This document shows positions 56,607 to 64,000 of a stretch of DNA of 64,000 nucleotides, piece after piece. Both the position numbers and the translations under genes were made by a program. This stretch comes from Pyrenopolyporus hunteri (Eukaryota; Ascomycota; Sordariomycetes; Xylariales; Hypoxylaceae): the NCBI GenBank assembly GCA_902806595.1, contig CADCXC010000046.1:868001-932000 (forward strand), given 5' to 3'. Within the stretch, counting starts at the first letter, position 1. Each line of letters starts with the position of its first letter. The notes under the pieces are model-generated. The model saw nothing but the letters and a program-made list of their open reading frames with translations. It made no database searches and was not told the DNA's origin.

Positions 56607-58524
56607 CTAAACATCTCGTAATATATCAATGGCGGCCTTCTTCGATATCATGAATGTCGGAAGAACGGGAAATGCGCCAGGGGGTTTGGGGAAGACAGAA
56701 GCGTCAACAACGCGCAGACCTTTCACCCCCTTGACTCGAAATTTTGAGTCCAGCACAGACATTGGGTCTGACACATTCCCAATCGCGCATGTGCCGCTTG
56801 CATGGTGCGAATAGGCCTGCAGTTTGAGATACTCTTTAATAATCTCGTCGGAGCAACCTGAAGCTCCCGTGCATGGGTGTAGTTCATCGAAAGGCGTTAG
56901 CCCCGAATTTTCCGGAAGCGAACGCATCGCCTTCTGGCCGAACCTGGCAGCCTCAAGCATAGCTTGCAAATCCTTTTCATTGTCGCCCTCGAAAAAGCGA
57001 AAGTTAATGTCCGGTTGCTCGAAAGGATCCGCCGACCGAAGAGTGACCGAGCCCCTATTCGAACTTCGCGGATCCATGTGCACAAATGCCATGGTCAACG
57101 CGTTCGGGCCGTAGTTATCGGGATAACCGGGCCAGAAACCCTCGAATGCTGCGTTTAGAGGCCTAAGGTTTGATTACCTATTAGCTTATTGTACGGAGGG
57201 CTTGGTTATTAAGAAATTAGACTTACCAGAGAAATATGTCACGATTCTTTTCCGAGGCAGACGTTTTCAATTGTAGAACGTACCTCCCCAGAAACCCCTT
57301 GAACGGCTTCGCTGCGAGGGATAGAACACTACCTTCATAGTTGTCTCCCAAGTTTTCCCCAACGCCTGGGAGGTCCGCCACAACGGTAATGTTGTGTTTT
57401 TTGAGTTCGTCTGCTGGCCCAATTCCACTAAGCTTCAAAATCTGAGGCGAGTTGAAAGCGCCCCCGGCAATAATCAGCTCATTTCCGACCCAACTGAAAC
57501 CGGTGGTAGTGTTTCGGTCTGGGCTGTATCGAGGGTCGGCTTTGTACGCGCTTGGACCGACAACGTAATCTATCGCCATGACGGCGGGAGGTTCGAAGTC
57601 CCGTAGTTGATCCCATTGAATCCCGGTGAGGAATGAGTTGAGCCTAATTGTCAACGGAAGGTCGGGGTTTTCTTCGAATGCTCTCTTTATGTAGTTCGCG
57701 GGACTGAATCGGCGCCCAGCAGCATCAGCATGAGACGCCATGCCAAAAACCCCGGTCAGCTGATCTCGATCTAGTTCGGGGCCATTGATGTCTCTATTCA
57801 GAAGGGTCTTAAGTTCGGCGTCCGATACTTCGGAACCATTGGTGTTTTTCACTGAGCCCGAAGCCTCTGCTAAGGTCTTTAGAACTGTTGTTCCATCGGT
57901 AGCGTTGCTTAACCAGGAGCCATTATCCTGGTTACTATCTAACCACCCCGAGAACCCGTGGCCCGCCGTCCCATTCTCTAGATAGTGGCAATTTTCGATT
58001 TCTTCAAAGATCTTCCTCATTTCAGAAGCTCTCCACGAATCATCACCGGTAATGTTAGCAATATAGTCCCAGTTATCATCGCTTGGTAGATGTAGAACCG
58101 CCGCGTTGTGCATCGCACATCCCCCGAGTGCTGCTGCCCGGGGATAGTAGATACCGAGCTGTTCCGCGCCCGGGGGAGGGTCAAGCCCGACGTAGAATGA
58201 TCCATTAGTCGTGCGCCAGGTCATATGCTTGTATTTCAACTCCCGCTCAGGGTCGTCGGAGTGTTTTACAAAGAAGTCCCACCTCGTCCTTGGATCATTG
58301 CTCGCTTCAATGGCTCTTCCAAGGTCTTGATATACTGGGTCATCAGAAAGGTCTGATCCGGCTTCCAGGAGAAGCACCGAGTGCCCGGTTTTCGCAAGCT
58401 CGACTGCAAGCGGGCCACCTCCCGGCCCAGACCCAACGACGATGTAGTCGAACTTTGTCTGACAGATCACATGGTTCACCTCGATGGCCAAGATTAGGAA
58501 CGGCAAGATAATGGATCTAAACAT
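56607..58524 (-). CDS. Secreted GMC oxidoreductase (FAD)
   Basis: A glucose-methanol-choline family flavoenzyme, probably exported. Exon 1 is 58524-57227 and exon 2 57162-56607, joined across 64 nt (GTAAGT donor), giving 617 aa. MFRSIILPFLILAIEVNHVI is a signal peptide. The FAD motif VVGSGPGGGPLAVELAKTGH follows directly. GAFNSPQILKLSGIGP is the GMC signature 2. SHHASGTCAIG carries the first active-site His, and LRVVDASVFP closes the FAD domain. In aryl-alcohol oxidase and glucose oxidase a second catalytic His/Asn lies about 44 residues later; here that place reads KPPGAFPVLPTFM, without His or Asn. Many N-x-S/T sequons support secretion. Whether it is an oxidase or a dehydrogenase/synthase-type member cannot be told. 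Confidence 0.88.
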
Positions 58525-59988
58525 TGTCGCTGTAGCGCGGTGAGTTAAGGATACAATCAGCGGCGGCCTGTAAGTGGTTTATGATTTGAATGAAACATGG
58601 TCTTCATTTATAAGTTGGATCGATAGACTTGCAATCGTCTTATCTTCCTTGTGCCGCAAGATGGCCGTCTTAGGTCCCGGCAAGCCAATGATATGAATGA
58701 TTATCGGGTGGTTGGCGCCGCATCTCCCCCTTTCAAACGCCTTTTCATTTCTGATATATTGGCGGCGCATGGGGTATTGGCGGTAGTTCATGCTCGATCT
58801 GCGTGAAACCTTTCGAGAGAGCACGTCGCATTGGGTTACATTTAGCCATAGTAAGAGATTCAGCCGAGGAGAGCAGAAGAAGTCATCCAAGGTCAAGGTA
58901 TGAAATGATTGATTGATAGTAGCGACAATTGACCGCTATTCTGACCGTATGGGCAAAGATGGAAAAGATTATTGAACTGAGTTGGACTTTGGACAACACC
59001 AAGAAAACAATGTAGATGCGAAGAAGAGCGAGAGAGCTCTCATCTCATAACGCTCATAGCGCTCATAACGTGCCCCTAGGCCCCCTGCGGGGTAAGGTCT
59101 AGTACCTGTTAACTGCCCCTCCCCCTCTCTTGGCAGACACCGCACGCCGAAGCTAGAGTTACGGCGCATACGCCAGATTACGCGATCAGTTAACGAACTT
59201 ACCTAGGTAGGTACTTACCTGGATAGTGGACGATTTATGCGGCTTAAGATACATGTATCTGGTAGTTCTGATGTATATTTCAACGAATCTATGCGATTCG
59301 GGATATAGGTACCAAGAAACGTATTTCGAGGTACTCGAGGTATCTTATCCCGGTATTTGAGTAAGAGGTCCTAAAGGCAGCGCAGTAAGCCCCGCGATTA
59401 TAGGAGGCAAGCCCCCTACCAGGCACTAGTAGCTCAAGCCTTAACGGCTCAATTAGGGGTACGTGCTACGTAATTGTAATGACCCCGTATTACAATAGGT
59501 ACCTGCACACAATATCACAAATACCAGATGATGGATGTGCTATAACCCACTATGTTTTAATGCGTCTTTGTCATGAAGTCGCGATGACATCAACCTGGGC
59601 CAGGATGGAAAGGTAAGAGGAATGAAGTGCCCCAGACAAAATTACCTAATCTAAGCCAGCTTCAAGAGTAGAATAGCCCAATTTACTAATTCTCGTCCGC
59701 TATTTCTAATCATATCCCGGTCCCCCAAAGGCGCTAGGCTCCAAAGAGGCGGGTTATAGAATTACTAAAGCGGACTCTATGCCATAAGTTTGGGATAGGT
59801 CTTCGGCGCCCGAGGACCGAGTCTTAGATATCTTCAAAGCTAAGTAAAATACCAGTTAGGTAAAGTACCTTTCGCTGAAATAGTATAAGAGTCAATATGC
59901 CCATTGTGGTTTTCTTCTTGAGAAATGGAATTAAACCTCGCAACTACATACAGGCAATATCACGAGTTATTGTTACTAGTTATTAAAG
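58525..59988. other. Divergent intergenic region, 1.5 kb
   Basis: It holds promoters of the GMC gene (-) and the MDR reductase (+). An ACCTAGGTAGGTA motif lies at 59201-59213. No gene is supported. Confidence 0.55.
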
Positions 59989-61173
59989 ATGGCACCCTCC
60001 AGCATGCAGCAATGGTCCCTGGCAGGATCAGATAAGGGGCTCGAAGGGCTTCAACTTGTGGACGCGCCGGTTCCAAGGGTTGGGGAAAACGAGGTCCTCG
60101 TGAAACTGCACGCAGCGTCGTTGAATTATCGGGATATCATGATAGCGTCAGGCAACTACCCCTTCCCCATCCAATATCCACTCGTCCCGACCTCTGACGG
60201 CGCCGGCGAGGTTGTTGAGGTGGGATCCAAGGTATCTAAGTGGAAAAAAGGAGATAGGGTGGTCACTCTATTTCACCAAGGCCACCAATATGGCCGTGTT
60301 ACCGACGCCGTTGTCCCGACTGGGCTCGGCGGTTTCCTGGATGGCGCTCTACGTCAGTATGGAGTTTTCAACGAGCAGGGCTTGGTCCGCGTGCCAAAGA
60401 ACTTGGATTTCATCGAGGCGAGCACGCTTCCCTGCGCCGCTCTGACGTCCTGGAACGCACTTTACGGATTGAGGAGTCTGAAGCCCGGAGACACAGTCCT
60501 CGTGCAGGGCACAGGCGGCGTTAGCATTTTTGCGCTCCAGGTATGTTCTCATGGACAAGGCCGTATACCTAGGTACCTACCTATATATGCCATCACATAG
60601 CTAACATGTATGCTCTTCAAGTTCGCCAAGGCTGCGGGCGCCATAGTCATCGCCACCACGTCTTCCAAGGAGAAGGGGGAGGCACTCAAGAAGCTCGGTG
60701 CTGATCATGTGATTAACTATCGAGAAGATACCAACTGGGGCGAGACTGCCAAGTCCCTTACGCCGGATGGCGCGGGGATAGACTATGTTATCGACATTGC
60801 TGGAGCCAGCACCCTTAGCCAGAGCCTCAACGCCGTCAAGAGAGAGGGTATAATCACCCTTGTCGGGTCTATCGGTGGCGGTAAGCCGGAGGCAACGATA
60901 CTCGAATGCTTATACCACGGCTGCGTAGCACGTGGCGTCTACGTCGGGTCTAGACAGCAAATGGAGGAGATGGTCACCGCTATAGAAGCCACCAACCTGC
61001 ACCCCGTGGTTGACGAGAATATTTTCGAATTTGAGAAGGCAAGGGACGCTTTCAGCCTTGTGGTAAGTAAATTCCGCCCGAGTGCTTTCGAATTTGCATA
61101 ATGCAAACGCTGATGCCTGATTGAATAGTGGAACCACAAACAGTTTGGAAAGGTAGTCATCAAGATTTCCTAA
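59989..61173 (+). CDS. Zinc-independent MDR (quinone oxidoreductase-like) reductase
   Basis: A medium-chain reductase, probably NADPH-dependent and acting on an enone or quinone. Exons are 59989-60540, 60622-61062 and 61129-61173, all phase 0, giving 345 aa. LHAASLNYRDIMIASG has Asn-Tyr-Arg-Asp where zinc alcohol dehydrogenases have the catalytic Cys, so no catalytic zinc is expected. VLVQGTGGVS is the dinucleotide loop, followed after splicing by FALQ|FAKAAGAIVIATTSS. The third exon is only 15 codons: WNHKQFGKVVIKIS, the usual C-terminus of this group (FGKVVI). The first intron (81 nt) carries a TACCTAGGTACCTACC element between the donor and the AGCTAAC branch site. It resembles a widespread but poorly studied fungal subfamily (S. 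pombe PB24D3.08c-like). Confidence 0.9.
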
Positions 61174-62109
61174 GGGGTAGGTGGAAATGTTGAGACTGGC
61201 TGGTTTTAAGCCGAACCCTAGGAAGACTTAACCGCCTCTCAGCTCGGGAGTATAGGCACATAACCTCATGTACCAACCCTGATGATCCTGCTGTATGAAA
61301 CTTGTATCCAGGCATATCCCGCCTATAACTAGGACACCTCAGGTACCTACACAGAGAGATAGTTACCAGCTCCTAGTTTCTGTACGGTATGACTCATATA
61401 TCATATCACTAGCAATATATTTCTATCCTTTAATTCAAGAATGATTTCACTCCTCTCTTCATCCTTTGTAGTGCTATCAACGGGGTACCCATTCATAGTA
61501 CGTATTTTCAAACAGATACTGTATGTAATGATTATTGTTCGTACCTATTGAACCTGACTAATGATATTCGTCTTTTATTCAAAAATGACCGGTCATAGAG
61601 GGGCCTACACCAGTCGGAACCACGGTAGGTATGCCACATGGTGGATTAAAATGCCTCAAACGATTTGTTGCGCATTGGAGGTGAGACAAACACGCCAGCT
61701 ATACGTATAAAGCAAAGTTTTATCGAATAAGAGAGGTTTGCCATGTGGCATGACAAGGTGCCATCATGTGATTCCTAGCTATCTGAAGCCTTGCTATAAT
61801 ACAGTCCGGGCTGCTGCAACCTCCCGCTGCAAGCGTCCATGGGTACACTTCAATACATGTAAAGACAAGTATCACTCCTTCGCGTATTAGGTGACTCTAG
61901 GTGCGTATACTTTAGCGTAGCCCTTTATTTTGAGCTCAACAAGGCATCTATGAGGTTCGTTGGGATTACTCACATCAAACAGAAATAAGAGTACCTTATG
62001 CCTACCCGCTCTCTAGTCCGGCCCGCCATCTAATATGACAACTACCTATCCGCCTGAGGAAATCATCAACTAGTAACTCCTATCTGCTCTACTCTACTCC
62101 GAGGCGAAC
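61174..62109. other. Intergenic, 0.9 kb
   Basis: It lies between two plus-strand genes. No gene is supported. TGCCACATGG near 61631 and CCATGTGGCA near 61741 form a 10-bp inverted pair about 110 nt apart, of unknown meaning. Confidence 0.5.
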
Positions 62110-64000
62110 ATGTCGGTCGATTGGGAAAGCCTCAATCAAAAGATGAAGAACATCGTTCTCAACTCAAAGCTATCGTGTTCGAATGGCTCGGAAACCGCCA
62201 CACCCTGCCAGAAATCGGGCTCATTAGCCTGCAAGGATTGCCATCTCGTCGTAGTATGTTCTCTTGATACCGGGAAGCTGATTGTATTCTTACTTTTCGC
62301 ATCTGTTGTCCTTGCTAACGTTTCAATGATAACAGTATTGTTGTAAGCGCTGCCAGACAGCCCACTGGCCCATCCACCGTAAAGACTGCAAATCCCCTCT
62401 AATGAAAAAGAGCTGGGAGCCATCATGGGCAAAGGAGGGACGAATGCCAGCTTTCGTGGGCTACAATATGAACCCGCAGGTCAAATTCGGAACGCTCAAG
62501 TATCTCTGGGGGAATGTTCCAGCTATTGATATAATTCGACTAGAGCAAAATGAAGGCAATGACTTCCCAGGCCAACTATGCATGCTGTTTGCAGGCACGA
62601 GCCCCTATTTTCCTTTACTTATTGGGATACTGATCGGTGTTAGCATCCGGAGATATACGGAACGTCATCCTCTCGGTTGCGAGCCTCCCTCAGAGTTACC
62701 GACGACCTCTGGACATAGTCGTTAACGACAAGGAAATGGATATTGTAGCACGGAACATCATATTGCTACTGATTTTCCTCGTCGAGGAAGATCCGATCGC
62801 GGCCGCTCAGCATGCTATTCATGTTTGGTACTCGTCTCTTATCACAGAATCCTGCCGAACCCTATTGAGGGACAAGATCAAGCCAATGATAAAAGAAGTA
62901 TGCGACAAAATTGCGCAGAAGCCCCGCTCATCTTTATTCGGAAAGGCGTGGTTATTCGGAAACGTCTCTCTGCGGGTGGTCCTGACCCGTGATAACTGGT
63001 TTGCTTTCCTATCATACTTCGACGTCCCCCAGGGTTTGACTAAAGATGGTGCCCAGTCGGTGCGGCAGGGAGTCATGCTGGCCCCAGAGAGAGTTGACTA
63101 CGTTGAGAGAGCACTGTGTACCAACCCTCCTCCCGCCAGGCTATGCATGGCTAAGTTTCGAGCCGATGGTATTCTGCTTCCGTTCGGCCAGAGCCGCGGT
63201 GACTTCACGGTCCCAAACCCGTCAGTTATACCTACTAGCATCCGCTCTTGTTCCTAGCTACCTAGGTAGCTAACTCTTATGTTTATCTAGGACATTCTTC
63301 TCTTCAACCACTGAATGGCCGATGATGGATAGTGCTGACCCCACAGCCGGGTGGTCACTGCAGTCATTCCCGAAGTTCGATATCGGGCCCGCAAGCAACG
63401 ATATGTACGGCAAGCTCTATCACTACTTGGTCCGGCTCTTCGTCGACTTCTATCATCGGCTACGTTATTCTCCCATGTCATTAGAATTCCTGCACCTAGA
63501 CGCACGGCTATTACCCGAACATGTTGGCGGAAGACGATTCGATCGTATTGAGGTGAGTTCTCTTCATATATGAAGCATTAATAATCTGACCTCTTTAGGT
63601 GAGCAATATCACAGACCGCTATTACCTCGGTGTCGAAGGAACACTCAATACATTCGGGCCAATGCTTCAGCCTACGGGTATAAATAGCCATGCCACCCTT
63701 GTGACTCTTTTCCTAAATGCAGTGATGGAGGTCGTTGAGCTGGGGAATTTACATCTGCCGTTCGGTCCCTCCCCAGAGGCTGAAGACGAAACACTGCAGT
63801 TCCAGAAAGTTCTGAGCTACATGCCTGAATTAAGACATCCAAGTACTACTAATCTGATCAAGGTTATGGCCGCGCTGGGTCTGGTCCGTGACGTGGATAA
63901 GTATTTCAATAGGTGCTCCCCGCCTCGAATCCCCCAAGCCCGTTATAAGACGCTCTAGTAACTAATCGCATCCGCTCTAGGTATATGGTTCTGGAAGATT
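62110..64000 (+). CDS. MYND zinc-finger protein with DUF4470 domain (3' end outside window)
   Basis: A partial gene that runs past the right edge. Exons read are 62110-62253, 62336-62594, 62644-63220, 63291-63552, 63599-63912 and 63981 onward. Residues about 33-66 form the MYND finger (C-x(7)-C-x2-C, YCCKRCQTAHWPIHRKDC). DUF4470 follows: FGTLKYLWGNVPAIDIIRLE, LLIFLVEEDPIAAAQHAIHV, and LPFGQSRGDFTVPNPTFFSS. The second intron starts GC rather than GT, but it is the only join that gives LFAASGDIRNV. The third intron contains a perfect 18-bp palindrome at 63255-63272. The frame's apparent stop at 63958 lies in an intron (GTGCTC donor, TAACTAA branch, TCTAG acceptor at 63980), and the next exon begins RYMVLED. 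MYND fingers bind proteins, so a regulatory or scaffold role is likely but unproven. Confidence 0.87.
62595..62643 (+). other. Probable GC-AG intron in the MYND-DUF4470 gene
   Basis: The donor is AG|GCACGA, the acceptor TGTTAG, length 49 nt, with a CTGAT branch-like site. No GT donor in the right phase exists nearby. Splicing restores LFAASGDIRNV. A T at the second position would make a perfect GTACGA donor. Confidence 0.65.
63255..63272. repeat. 18-bp perfect palindrome inside an intron
   Basis: TAGCTACCTAGGTAGCTA is self-complementary and lies in the third intron of the MYND-DUF4470 gene. Its right end overlaps the GCTAAC branch site. It belongs to the ACCT/AGGT family seen elsewhere. Confidence 0.85.

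Noticed and set aside
63913..63958. Apparent stop codon ending the MYND-DUF4470 gene
   Set aside because: It lies within a sequence with donor, TAACTAA branch and acceptor, after which the frame continues RYMVLED.

Overview
The window reads as nuclear DNA of a filamentous ascomycete (Pezizomycotina, most like a Sordariomycete). Genes are split by introns of about 45-150 nt with GTAAGT-like donors, CTAAC-type branch sites and YAG acceptors. The gene families (HET, Fig1, DUF1996, fungal rhodopsin-fold, vanillyl-alcohol oxidase, MYND-DUF4470, GH47) are typical of that group. I see no tRNA, rRNA, CRISPR array or prokaryotic operon. I reconstructed exon joins by eye from reading frame, splice signals and family motifs.

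Layout. 1-7.2 kb holds an arabinitol/xylitol-type dehydrogenase and a secreted multicopper oxidase. 8.6-12.9 kb holds a 70-aa SMP-domain gene hidden by an intron, an unknown 178-aa protein, and a seven-exon vanillyl-alcohol oxidase. 15.2-21.8 kb holds a rhodopsin-fold seven-helix membrane protein, an unknown Cys/His-rich protein and a cytochrome P450. 22.3-29.5 kb holds a secreted DUF1996 protein, a secreted dienelactone hydrolase and a Fig1-type membrane protein. 31.6-34.7 kb is a GC-rich stretch with an unknown Cys-containing protein and an amino-acid permease. 36.0-44.1 kb holds a very long GH47 mannosidase, a GNAT acetyltransferase and a membrane-anchored histidine phosphatase. 45.3-54.5 kb looks accessory: a 1631-aa ankyrin-HET protein, a phytanoyl-CoA-dioxygenase-like enzyme, a 180-bp MITE-like foldback element and a DUF4419 gene with one in-frame TGA. 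55.4-64.0 kb holds a short-chain dehydrogenase, a GMC oxidoreductase, a zinc-independent MDR reductase and a MYND-DUF4470 gene that runs off the window.

How the genes relate. There is no tight single-pathway cluster. Several enzymes would suit a plant-associated or wood-decay life: pentose/pentitol use, a phenol-oxidising copper enzyme, the H2O2-forming flavoenzymes VAO and GMC, dienelactone hydrolase and a P450. That is inference from family membership. The HET gene and Fig1 gene point to fungal self/non-self recognition and cell fusion.

Non-coding DNA is large (gaps of 0.2-2.5 kb) and studded with short ACCT/AGGT palindromes such as TACCTAGGTA. These occur in intergenic DNA and in at least two introns, and I saw none in exons. 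Other items worth a look are an 11-nt microexon, a likely GC-AG intron, a possible poison exon and a coding 12-nt minisatellite.
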